DNA of 6,693 nucleotides from JBLHKE01 sp047619485 (lineage in GTDB: Bacteria; Verrucomicrobiota; Verrucomicrobiia; Verrucomicrobiales; DEV007): assembly GCA_047619485.1 (NCBI GenBank), contig JBLHKE010000437.1:1-6693 (forward strand), given 5' to 3'. Shown one piece after another: positions 1 to 5,796 of this stretch. The notes beneath the pieces were generated by a model. It did no database searches. It saw only the letters and a program-made list of their open reading frames with translations, and was not told the DNA's origin. How positions within the stretch are numbered: position 1 is the first letter of the stretch; each line of letters opens with the position of its first letter. The position numbers were made by a program, and so were the translations under genes.

Positions 1-135
1 GAAGCGGATTCGCTTGCTGCCAAGCTGTTCCTGGAGCCCTCGGTTCTCTTCTCTCAATTAATCGATCGCGTCCTCCTGCTGGCGGTTGAGCCAACCCGCC
101 GTGGTCAGGATAAGGAACTGTAGCGCTTGGGACAT
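1..135 (-). pseudogene. IS transposase, N-terminal part, with in-frame stop (cut by window edge)
   Basis: Read on the minus strand from the ATG at 135-133, the frame gives MSQALQFLILTTAGWLN, then RQQEDAID, a TAA stop at 60-58 (codon 26), then LREENRGLQEQLGSKRIRF up to the window edge. It aligns without gaps to the transposase at the right edge: AGWLNRQQ matches AGWMNRQQ, and LREENRGLQEQ matches WQEEVRVLKEQ. The stop falls exactly where the right copy has Tyr25 (IEY). This is the N-terminal, helix-rich part of a transposase family with an integrase (DDE/rve) core that I know from Planctomycetes and Verrucomicrobia. The conserved frame on both sides of the stop points to a recently inactivated element, or less likely a base error. 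The catalytic part would lie outside the window. The plus strand is also open here for 40 codons, but that reading is a shadow. Confidence 0.8.
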
Positions 136-308
136 CCGGCGAGCCTACCTGATTCTCCGCGACCAGAAAAGGCCTTGTTCCAAGGGCTCTTGAGGCGTCG
201 GCTGATTAGTTGCACCATACGGGATAGATGATGGAAGATTTCTATCCAAAAGGCGATCTGCAAAACCTTCCCGAATGTGTAGACCGCTAACCACTTCACA
301 CCACTCAC
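136..308. other. Intergenic region between DUF1501 gene and transposase remnant
   Basis: I see no convincing gene. Two weak stem-loops are present. One is imperfect at 167-191 (core CCTTG, loop TTC, CAAGG, with mismatches further out). The other is at 222-247 (GGATAGA, a 12-nt loop, TCTATCC). Neither is followed by a T-tract on either strand, so neither is a clear terminator for the DUF1501 gene that ends at 309. Part of this stretch should be the 5' end of the insertion sequence whose transposase starts at 135, but I could not place that end. Confidence 0.4.
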
Positions 309-1715
309 CTAACCGAACAGATCGGTCTGCACCGTGGTGTCTTCGGTTCCCGTCAGGCGCTGGTCCAACCCTTGGAACTTGAATGTCACCTGCTCGTGAT
401 CCATTCCCAAGGCGTGCAGGATCGTCGCATGCAGGTCGCGGATCAGCACCGGGTTCTTGGTAATGTTGTAACCGAAGTCATCGGTTTCGCCGTGGCTGAT
501 GCCACCGCGGATACCTCCGCCAGCCATCCAGATCGTGTAGGCCTCTTTGTGGTGGTCGCGCCCAGCGCCTTCGAGCTTTCCACCTTGGAACATCGGTGTG
601 CGACCGAACTCAGAACCCCAGACGATCAGCGTCTCGTCCAGTAGGCCGCGCATTTTCAGATCTTTCAGCAACGCGGCGATCGGCTGGTCAATCTCCTTGG
701 CCTTCTTCTTGATGTTGTTGTTGATACCGCTGTGGTGATCCCACGACGCGTTGTAGAGCTCGACAAAACGTACGCCTCGCTCGACCAAGCGACGCGCTTG
801 CAGGCAGTGTTTCGCGAAGCCGCTGTTACCGTACATCTCGCGGACCGGCTCGGGTTCGGTGCTCAGGTCGGTCAGCTCGGGTACCGACATCTGCATCTTG
901 AAGGCCAGCTCATACTGCGCCATGCGCGTGCGGATTTCTGGGTCGTCGGTGTTCTCCAATTCCAGCGCGTTCAGCTCGTTGATGCCGTCGAGAATCCGCC
1001 GCCGCCGCGCGCGATCGACGCCTTTCGGATCGGAGAGGAACAGTACCGGGTCACCCTCACTGCGGAACTCGACGCCCTGGTAGACGCTCGGGAGGAATCC
1101 GTTGCTCCAGAGGCTGGCACCCGCCCCAGCGACACCGCCAGAGACCATCACGACGTAAGCTGGCAGATCACTGCACTGCGAACCGAGCCCATAAGTCACC
1201 CACGACCCGATGCTCGGCCGGCCGATGCGGTTGAGACCGCTGTGGAAATACATCTGCGCCGGTGCGTGGTTGAAATCCTCGGTCTTCATCGAGCGCACGA
1301 TGGCGATGTCACCGGCGACAGTTTTGAGATGCGGCAACAGTTCGGAGATTTCCTGCCCCTGATTGAGCGTCTCGAACTCGAACGGCGAGGCCATCATCTT
1401 CGGGTGGCCACGCAGGAAGGCGAAACGTTTACCCTCGATGAACTCAGCGGGCGCCGGTTTGCCGTGGAAGTCTTGTAACTTCGGCTTGGGATCAAACAGG
1501 TCGAGCTGAGAAGGCGCACCGACCATGTGCAGAAAAATTACCGATTTCGCGGTGGGCGCCATCTGCCCGAGTGCGGGTAGATTGGGATCGGTAGTGATGG
1601 CGGAAGCATCGCACGAGAGGAGTTGGTTGAATGCTAGGCTGCCGACGCCCATCCCTCCGGCACCGCGCAGGAATGCGCGGCGAGCGATCAGGGTTTCTGT
1701 GGTGGGCTGGGGCAT
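309..1715 (-). CDS. DUF1501 family protein, Tat-exported (alkaline phosphatase-like fold)
   Basis: This 468-aa protein is the usual length for DUF1501 (PF07394). Residues 1-35 form a Tat signal: the twin-arginine motif ARRAFLRGAGG (11-21), a hydrophobic stretch, then LLSC with Cys35, which could be a lipobox. Family motifs follow in order: LHMVGAPSQLDLFDPKP (62-78), RSMKTEDFNHAPAQ (141-154), WDHH (325-328), GSEFGRTP (367-374), GRDHH (385-389), AGGGIRGG (398-405) and DLHATILHALG (427-437). The His/Asp-rich motifs look like metal ligands, in line with the alkaline phosphatase/sulfatase-like clan to which the family is assigned. No enzymatic activity is established for it as far as I know. It lies downstream of the DUF1549/DUF1553 gene on the same strand, the standard pairing, and is probably co-transcribed with it. 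The ATG at 1715 is chosen because it gives a complete Tat signal. It has no visible Shine-Dalgarno, and an inverted-repeat element begins 10 bp upstream. Confidence 0.95.
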   Translation of the reverse strand: MPQPTTETLIARRAFLRGAGGMGVGSLAFNQLLSCDASAITTDPNLPALGQMAPTAKSVIFLHMVGAPSQLDLFDPKPKLQDFHGKPAPAEFIEGKRFAFLRGHPKMMASPFEFETLNQGQEISELLPHLKTVAGDIAIVRSMKTEDFNHAPAQMYFHSGLNRIGRPSIGSWVTYGLGSQCSDLPAYVVMVSGGVAGAGASLWSNGFLPSVYQGVEFRSEGDPVLFLSDPKGVDRARRRRILDGINELNALELENTDDPEIRTRMAQYELAFKMQMSVPELTDLSTEPEPVREMYGNSGFAKHCLQARRLVERGVRFVELYNASWDHHSGINNNIKKKAKEIDQPIAALLKDLKMRGLLDETLIVWGSEFGRTPMFQGGKLEGAGRDHHKEAYTIWMAGGGIRGGISHGETDDFGYNITKNPVLIRDLHATILHALGMDHEQVTFKFQGLDQRLTGTEDTTVQTDLFG

Positions 1716-1724
1716 TGGATTTTT

Positions 1725-1935
1725 AACCGCGGATTAACGCAGATTTTTCTTGGGATGAGGGGTCTCGTACGAAGACTCTGAAATGCGAGGCTTGGTGCGT
1801 TTGTGTCTTCGTTATGAATTTCTAAATTAGACTCGCTAGCAGGTCTTTGGCGGTCCACAAAGGTATTCAAAAGAGCGAAGCTCATCTCAAATCTAACAAG
1901 AAAAAATCTGTGTAAATCTGTGTAAATCTGCGGTT
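1725..1935. mobile_element. MITE-like element with terminal inverted repeats, about 211 bp
   Basis: The left end (1725-1752) begins AACCGCGGATTAACGCAG and ends TTTTTCTTG. The right end (1897-1935), read on the minus strand, begins AACCGCAGATTTACACAGAT and also ends TTTTTTCTTG. The two are imperfect inverted repeats of one 10-bp motif (CAGATTTACA and variants), with two units on the left and three on the right. The units at 1911-1920 and 1921-1930 are identical (TGTAAATCTG). The interior (about 1753-1896) is AT-richer than the flanking genes and holds no convincing gene. Similar 'AATCTGCGGTT' intergenic repeats occur, from memory, in many Verrucomicrobia and Planctomycetes genomes, often next to GxxExxY-protein genes; none is present here. 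It ends 3 bp from the stop codon of the upstream gene and 10 bp from the start of the next one. The RNA could fold into a long hairpin and act on processing or termination between the two genes. Confidence 0.75.
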
Positions 1936-1938
1936 TCC

Positions 1939-4023
1939 CTATTTCGTAATGGTCTCGTGGAGGTTGAGTAGTGTTGTCGCCACGTCGAACCACGGATCTT
2001 CTTTTTCTCCTGCATAGATTTTCTTGAGAGCCTCTAGTTCCTCTGCGCTCGGTTTTCTCCCGACGGCTAGGCGGAAGGCGTGTTCGAGTTGGTCGGGGAG
2101 TTCCTTCTCGCTCGCCTCTGCCTGCACGCGCTCCGCAAATGCTTGCGCCATCTCGACGTAGGCGGGGTCGTTCATCAAGGTCAGCGCTTGCAGCGGCGTG
2201 TTGCTCGACTGCCGTTGCACCGTGCAGGCGCCGCGGTTGGGGGCGTCGAAGTTGGCGAAGCTCGGGTAGTGCGCGCTGCGCCGCCAGATCGTGTAGACGC
2301 CGCGGCGATAGAGGTCTTCGCCTTCGGAGAGGTAGTAGCGGTTGTCGACTTCGCCGATGACACGCCAGACTTTCGCCGGCTGCACCGGGCGCACTGGCGG
2401 GCCGAACATTCTCTGCGAGAGCAATCCAGCAATACTCAGGGCGTTGTCACGGATCTGCTCGGCATTGAGCCGATTTCTCGGGCCGCGACTGTATCGCTCG
2501 TTGTTCGGATCCTGAGAGCGCCGCTCAGCCGTCGCTGCCGAGCTCTGGCGGTAGGTCTTCGACAAGACGATGCGGCGGATGGTGTTCTTCATCGACCAGG
2601 CATCGTCCTCGCGGAACTTCACCGCCAGAAAGTCGAGTAGCTGTGGGTGGCTCGGCCGAGCACCCTCGCTGCCGAAATCTTCCATCGTCGTCACCAGGCC
2701 GCGACCGAACAGTTCTGCCCAGATACGGTTGACGGCGACGCGCGCGGTGAGCGGGTTGTCGCTTGCTACCAACCACTGCGCCAGTCCGAGGCGATTGTTT
2801 GGGGCGCCTTGTGGGAATTCGTGCAGTGCAGCTGGTGTGGCGGCGGCCACCTTCTCGCCTGGCGTCAAAAAGTTCCCGCGCGTCATGACGAAGGTCTCGC
2901 GCGGTTTCTCCACCTCCTTCATCACCCGCGAACCGAATCCGATCTGGAAACTTCCCTGCTCGGCCGCCTTCTTGTGCGCATTGACCATCTGTTCGAGCTT
3001 GCCTAGCAGTTTTGACTCCTCACCTTTCGAGAACACCGTCTTCTTCAGCGACTTGGCCTCTTTGAAATCGCGCACGTCTTTCTTCAGCAAGGCGATCGTC
3101 TTCGGTTTGAGTTTAGCGATCTTTTCCTCAGGGAGTTCGTCGCAGAGCTCTTTTACTTTTGCCACGAACCTCTGTTGCGCCTGCACCATCTTCTGCTCGG
3201 CTTCCGCAAGGCGCAGTTTCTCCCCAGCGGAAATTGGCACCTCGATGTCTGGTCCGATGTATTCCATCGATGCGTTGTTGCCACCGGCTCGGCGTTTCCC
3301 TTCTTGCGCGGTGTTGTTGAAGAACGCGTACATCGAATAGTAATCCTCGATCGAGATCGGGTCGTATTTGTGATCGTGACACTGCGCGCATGCGAAGCTC
3401 GTCGCGAGCCACACGGTGCCGGTGGTGTTGACGCGATCGATGACCTGTTTGACACGGTCCTCTTCAGCGTCGGTGCCAGCTTCGAGGTTCAAGATCGGCC
3501 CGCGGTGGAAACCGGTGGCGATCAGCTGATCCTGCGTCGGGTCTGGCAGCAGGTCGCCGGCGAGTTGCTCGATGGTGAACTGGTCGAAGGGCATGTCACT
3601 GTTGAACGCGCGGATCACCCAATCGCGGTATGGCCAGACATTGCGGAAACCGTCGCGCTGGTAGCCATCCGAATCAGCATAGCGCGCCAGGTCGAGCCAG
3701 CCTGTCGCCCATTTTTCCCCAAAGCGTGGCGAAGCTAGCAGGCGGTCGACTATTTTTCCGAAGTGCGCATCGGATGGGTCAGCAACAAAGGAGTCCACTT
3801 CGGCAATCGACGGCGGTAGCCCGATCAGATCGAGGTAGGTGCGGCGAATCAGTCGCGCGGGATCTTCCTGCCGCATCATCTGCAAGCCGTCCGCATCGAG
3901 CTGCGAAGAGATCAGCGCATCGATCCCGCGATCGCCTTTTTGAGGAAGCTCGTAGGCCCAATGCGGATCCTCGGCAAAAGCGATCGCCTGCAAGAGAACT
4001 GCTAAAATGATGGAACGGATCAT
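1939..4023 (-). CDS. DUF1549/DUF1553 (PSCyt2/PSD1) exported protein with CxxCH motif
   Basis: This 694-aa protein starts with a Sec signal peptide (IRSIILAVLLQAIAFAED, cleavage near residue 18). The DUF1549 region (about 30-240) has RRTYLDLIGLPPS (60-72), FGEKWATGWLDLARYADSDG (101-120) and CAQCHDHKYDPI (212-223), whose CxxCH is a possible c-type haem site. A charged, Lys/Glu-rich segment (about 265-355) is probably coiled coil. The DUF1553 region follows (about 405-690): NPLTARVAVNRIWAELFGRG (423-442), EDFGSEGARPSHPQLLDFL (448-466), LNAEQIRDNAL (519-529), then QRQSSNTPLQALTLMNDPAY (603-622). It ends in LLNLHETITK, typical of family C-termini. The separate PSCyt1 cytochrome domain found at the N-terminus of many relatives is absent. 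The ATG at 4023 is supported by GAGG at 4032-4029, five bases upstream. The DUF1501 gene follows on the same strand. Its biochemical role is unproven; the family is thought to be exported, possibly linked to use of complex carbohydrates. Confidence 0.95.
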   Translation of the reverse strand: MIRSIILAVLLQAIAFAEDPHWAYELPQKGDRGIDALISSQLDADGLQMMRQEDPARLIRRTYLDLIGLPPSIAEVDSFVADPSDAHFGKIVDRLLASPRFGEKWATGWLDLARYADSDGYQRDGFRNVWPYRDWVIRAFNSDMPFDQFTIEQLAGDLLPDPTQDQLIATGFHRGPILNLEAGTDAEEDRVKQVIDRVNTTGTVWLATSFACAQCHDHKYDPISIEDYYSMYAFFNNTAQEGKRRAGGNNASMEYIGPDIEVPISAGEKLRLAEAEQKMVQAQQRFVAKVKELCDELPEEKIAKLKPKTIALLKKDVRDFKEAKSLKKTVFSKGEESKLLGKLEQMVNAHKKAAEQGSFQIGFGSRVMKEVEKPRETFVMTRGNFLTPGEKVAAATPAALHEFPQGAPNNRLGLAQWLVASDNPLTARVAVNRIWAELFGRGLVTTMEDFGSEGARPSHPQLLDFLAVKFREDDAWSMKNTIRRIVLSKTYRQSSAATAERRSQDPNNERYSRGPRNRLNAEQIRDNALSIAGLLSQRMFGPPVRPVQPAKVWRVIGEVDNRYYLSEGEDLYRRGVYTIWRRSAHYPSFANFDAPNRGACTVQRQSSNTPLQALTLMNDPAYVEMAQAFAERVQAEASEKELPDQLEHAFRLAVGRKPSAEELEALKKIYAGEKEDPWFDVATTLLNLHETITK

Positions 4024-4028
4024 CGTTG

Positions 4029-4032
4029 CCTC
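4029..4032 (-). promoter_or_regulatory. Ribosome binding site of the DUF1549/DUF1553 gene
   Basis: On the minus strand GTGAGG precedes CAACG and the ATG at 4023-4021, so GAGG has a spacing of five bases. It supports this start codon and is the clearest Shine-Dalgarno in the window; the other genes show none. Confidence 0.6.
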
Positions 4033-4053
4033 ACGATGCAGGGAGAGAAAAGG

Positions 4054-4285
4054 TCACGCAAGCGATTTGGAGCGAGCGATCTCGGAACGTGCCTCGATGA
4101 GATAGCGGAGCTCTTCCGCTATCGCCTCGGGATCATCGGCCGTCTGGGTCGCTCTCCGGATTTAGATCATAGTAGCGTTCTGTGTGATCCGGTTGTTTTA
4201 GAGGGAACGTGCTCTCCCCTAGGAACTTCTCCACATCCGCCCGGCTCATGCCCGGGACAATCTTGCGGTAGAGGTTGGCAATCTA
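4054..4285 (-). pseudogene. Frameshifted small gene with BamE/SmpA-like segment
   Basis: Two adjoining minus-strand frames both look like real protein. From 4282 to 4133 the reading is IANLYRKIVPGMSRADVEKF, then LGESTFPLKQPDHTERYYDL and NPESDPDGR, then TGA. One base out of frame, from about 4140 to 4054, it continues DDPEAIAEELRYLIEARSE and IARSKSLA, then TGA. A single-base change near 4138-4145 would join them. 'GMSRADVEKFLGES' resembles the repeated helix motif of BamE/SmpA-type domains (GM(S/T)xxxVxxxLG), in which the family binds the envelope; this link is inference. A TAG lies directly upstream of the first frame (4285-4283), and a third frame above it (VQRLRQRLLAANSNF, around 4340-4294) may hold more of the gene, suggesting further damage. 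It sits 30 bp upstream of the DUF1549 start on the same strand. Alternatively, it is an intact but very short ORF starting at GMSR and the tail is separate. Confidence 0.55.
4089..4125. repeat. Dispersed 37-bp repeat, copy 1, with perfect hairpin
   Basis: It matches 6180-6216 at 33 of 37 positions in direct orientation, and weaker similarity continues to the left of both copies (CATCT/GATCT followed by GGAA; a GAGAGA-AAGG then TCACG block). It contains a perfect stem: GATAGCGGA (4101-4109), loop GCTCT, TCCGCTATC (4115-4123). Minus-strand translation of both copies is A(I/V)AE(E/D)LRYLIEA, so the repeat is best explained as the C-terminal codons of two paralogous genes. Confidence 0.7.
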
Positions 4286-4367
4286 GGTGACGGCAGAAAT
4301 TCGAGTTCGCCGCCAGCAGGCGTTGACGCAGCCTCTGGACGTCCGGCTTACAAAATAGCCCTATTTC

Positions 4368-4373
4368 TATAAT
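4368..4373 (+). promoter_or_regulatory. Candidate -10 box upstream of the 92-aa lipoprotein gene
   Basis: An exact TATAAT lies 47 bases before the ATG at 4421, in an AT-rich patch. The best -35 candidate is CTTACA (4347-4352; 4 of 6 to consensus), but the spacer is only 15 bp. Further downstream, CCGATCTC occurs twice (4376-4383 and 4397-4404), 21 bp apart start to start. The promoter call is a pattern match only. Confidence 0.35.
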
Positions 4374-4420
4374 CGCCGATCTCGCCACATCGTTTACCGA
4401 TCTCCTAATGAAAAAAAACG

Positions 4421-4699
4421 ATGTTTCTGAAACGGACAACCGCACTTGCGGCATTGTTGGCAGCAATTCTCTTTGCGACAGGATGCGGTCTCTCAAGCAG
4501 CGGCACCCACACGGTAGCCCATGACCATGATTGGTTCACCCAGGAGGTGGACGGTCGCAAGGTTGAGTATCGCAACTGGACTATTGCGATTGATGGTAAA
4601 GCGATTCCGATCGAGAAGAAGAAGTCAGTGATCAGAATCGACAATGCGGGTGGAAAGGTCGATATTTTCGTCAACGGGGAGCAGGTGCACGACGAGTAG
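4421..4699 (+). CDS. Small predicted lipoprotein, 92 aa, function unknown
   Basis: The N-terminus is a classical lipoprotein signal: a basic start (MFLKRTTA), a hydrophobic core (LAALLAAILF), then ATGC with the lipid-modified cysteine at residue 22. Export and anchoring in a membrane therefore look likely. The mature part of about 70 residues has alternating hydrophobic and polar residues, as in a small beta-rich domain: VDGRKVEYRNWTIAIDGKAI, then SVIRIDNAGGKVDIFVNGEQ. I do not recognise a family. The signal peptide decides the start. No Shine-Dalgarno is present, and an ATG 13 bases upstream is in another frame. It is the first of four small plus-strand genes. The TATAAT at 4368 may be its promoter, divergent from the broken minus-strand gene. 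Confidence 0.8.
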   Translation: MFLKRTTALAALLAAILFATGCGLSSSGTHTVAHDHDWFTQEVDGRKVEYRNWTIAIDGKAIPIEKKKSVIRIDNAGGKVDIFVNGEQVHDE

Positions 4700-4749
4700 T
4701 CCTGCATCCCCGACTTCACCCAAAACCCTAGCCCCCAAATAAACGGCAT

Positions 4750-4944
4750 ATGAGAAAAGCAATTGTTGTAGCGTTAGATGTTACTGCGTTTACCGGACGG
4801 AAAAAGGATCAAGCCGTCGAGGAAGCCCTCAGCGAACTAAACCAGTATTTAACCGAGGGATGGAATGTAGTTCACTCGTTCCCTATGAGCGGAACGGGGA
4901 ATGCGATGCACTCTGCCAGTGTCGTCATCGTAGAGAAAGACTGA
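4750..4944 (+). CDS. Small DUF4177-like protein, 64 aa
   Basis: The sequence begins MRKAIVVALDVTAFTGRKKD, then a helix (QAVEEALSELNQYL, 21-34), then TEGWNVVHSFPMSGTG (35-50), and it ends SASVVIVEKD. A beta strand, an amphipathic helix with LNxxLxEGW, and two more strands is the layout of the DUF4177 type (PF13783), in which 'GWELV' before a sheet is the hallmark. The family has no known reaction. There is no signal peptide and no membrane segment, so it is probably cytoplasmic. It starts 50 bp after the lipoprotein gene on the same strand, close enough for one transcript. The ATG at 4750 lies at the start of the first strand, with no Shine-Dalgarno. Calling it a gene is fairly safe; the family is inferred from the motif alone. 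Confidence 0.75.
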   Translation: MRKAIVVALDVTAFTGRKKDQAVEEALSELNQYLTEGWNVVHSFPMSGTGNAMHSASVVIVEKD

Positions 4945-4959
4945 TAGGATCTACCGGGG

Positions 4960-4983
4960 GGCTGGTGGGAACCCTACTCAGCC
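4960..4983 (+). terminator. GC-rich stem-loop after the DUF4177-like gene
   Basis: GGCTG (4960-4964) pairs with CAGCC (4979-4983), and the inside (GTGGG, AA, CCCTACT) can pair further with small bulges. It begins 16 bases after the stop codon. No T-tract follows, so it may be a weak terminator or an RNA-stabilising stem. Confidence 0.3.
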
Positions 4984-4992
4984 GCTACGTGA

Positions 4993-5139
4993 AATCACGG
5001 CAAACGGGAAGCTTGCGACGGCACCAAGAAAGCCGCTACCGCCAAGAAAAATTCTGAGGCAAAAATAAAAGAGAAACCAAAATTGGAGGCGCTCCGCAGG
5101 CAGCGGGTATCCCACGCTCTGCAGACAAGATCAAAATGA
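4993..5139 (+). other. Lys/Ala-rich open frame without a start, ATGA overlap with next gene
   Basis: The 191-bp gap between two small genes has one frame open from the TGA at 4990-4992 to the TGA at 5137-5139. It includes GTKKAATAKKNSEAKIKEKP and then KLEALRRQRVSHALQTRSK. It has no ATG or GTG; a TTG near the middle is the only possible start. Its stop overlaps the ATG of the following lipoprotein gene (ATGA at 5136-5139), the pattern of translational coupling. It may be the tail of a decayed gene with a basic, low-complexity C-terminus, or chance in A-rich sequence. I do not claim it as a functional gene. Confidence 0.25.
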
Positions 5140-5666
5140 AAAACAAGCGAAACATCACTCTGATAACCTCTCTCCTAATCGGAATTGCAGCGATGGTTGG
5201 CTGCGGAAAAAATCGTGGGGAGGCTGACGACGGTGATCCGAAAAAGCATGCGGCTGCGCCAGCCTCTACAGAAGCGATTTACCCGAGGTTGACCCGCACA
5301 TGGCTAGACTCAAACGGCTGGGAAACGTTGAACTCGGTTGCCCCAGTCGGCAGCCCCAAGTCGTTGAAGTTTATCGATGAGGCCTTCGAGAAGTTGGAAT
5401 GGGCGAAGCCTGAGCTGATACCGAAACTCGCCGTCGAACTGAGTGAGGGCGAGTCATTGGAAATTCGTCTGTTGCCGAGCTCAACTGTTGATGAACCTGC
5501 CTATGCTGCCCTGTGGACACGCCCGGGTTCAGAGTTTGGAGGCGCGACAACCTCCATCGTGGAGCAATCGCCCCGGTTGAGTGGCGCAGAGCAGGCCATC
5601 GGATTGCTGCGCTCCTATGTGACCGAGAATGGCGACGCCGCAAGCTTGGTGGAATGGAAAGATTGA
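5136..5666 (+). CDS. Predicted lipoprotein, 176 aa, function unknown
   Basis: A lipoprotein signal opens the protein: MKNKRNITLITSLLIGIAAM then VGC, with the lipidated cysteine at residue 23. A polar, probably disordered linker follows (24-46, rich in Asp, Lys and Ala). The folded part (about 48-176) has RTWLDSNGWETLNSVAP (54-70), a helix SLKFIDEAFEKLEWAKPELI (76-95), KLAVELSEGESLEIRLLPS (97-115), AYAALWTRPGSEFGGATTSI (122-141) and a C-terminal helix AEQAIGLLRSYV (151-162). I recognise no family. It should be anchored in the envelope. The start is set by the signal peptide; there is no Shine-Dalgarno, but the ATG overlaps the stop of a short upstream frame. Low-complexity runs and two paralogous-looking lipoproteins (this one and that at 4421) suggest a lineage-specific set, though the two are not clearly homologous. 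Confidence 0.8.
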   Translation: MKNKRNITLITSLLIGIAAMVGCGKNRGEADDGDPKKHAAAPASTEAIYPRLTRTWLDSNGWETLNSVAPVGSPKSLKFIDEAFEKLEWAKPELIPKLAVELSEGESLEIRLLPSSTVDEPAYAALWTRPGSEFGGATTSIVEQSPRLSGAEQAIGLLRSYVTENGDAASLVEWKD

Positions 5667-5796
5667 GGAGTCTCAGACCAGCCTAAGATTCTTCTTACAT
5701 CTTGAACTTTTTTGGAAAAGGGCATCAGATTGTAATGATGGCTCGTGGGCTTGAAGAAAACACTCTCGTCGAATCCAAGATCAGCAACCACACACC

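Noticed and set aside
1..123. Plus-strand open frame of 40 codons ending in TAG
   Set aside because: The minus strand of the same bases encodes recognisable transposase sequence (AGWLNRQQ, LREENR), so this frame is a shadow.
105..308. Minus-strand open frame of 67 codons
   Set aside because: It overlaps the transposase remnant in another frame, has no recognisable motifs, and its composition is not protein-like.
732..1478. Long plus-strand open frame opposite the DUF1501 gene
   Set aside because: The opposite strand carries a full set of DUF1501 motifs; long antisense frames are common in GC-rich coding DNA.
1688..1993. Minus-strand open frame of 101 codons across the inverted-repeat element
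   Set aside because: It overlaps both neighbouring genes out of frame and merely translates the repeat ends (for example KICVNPRL), so it is not treated as a gene.
2080..3738. Several long plus-strand open frames opposite the DUF1549/DUF1553 gene
   Set aside because: All lie within a clearly recognisable minus-strand gene and show no family motifs.
4036..4290. Plus-strand open frame containing CLDEIAELFRYRL, similar to the plus-strand reading of the copy at 6180
   Set aside because: Similarity between the plus-strand readings follows from the DNA repeat. The minus-strand reading has more conservative substitutions and continues into BamE-like sequence, so it is preferred.
4167..4496. Minus-strand open frame of 109 codons overlapping the 92-aa lipoprotein gene
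   Set aside because: Most of it is in a different frame from the BamE-like segment and overlaps a signal-peptide gene. Only its middle part (VQRLRQRLLAANSNF) might belong to the broken gene.
5702..5736. Possible promoter (TTGAAC with TGTAAT) before the 97-aa membrane protein gene
   Set aside because: Spacing between the boxes is 23 bp, and the box at the correct spacing matches only 3 of 6 positions.
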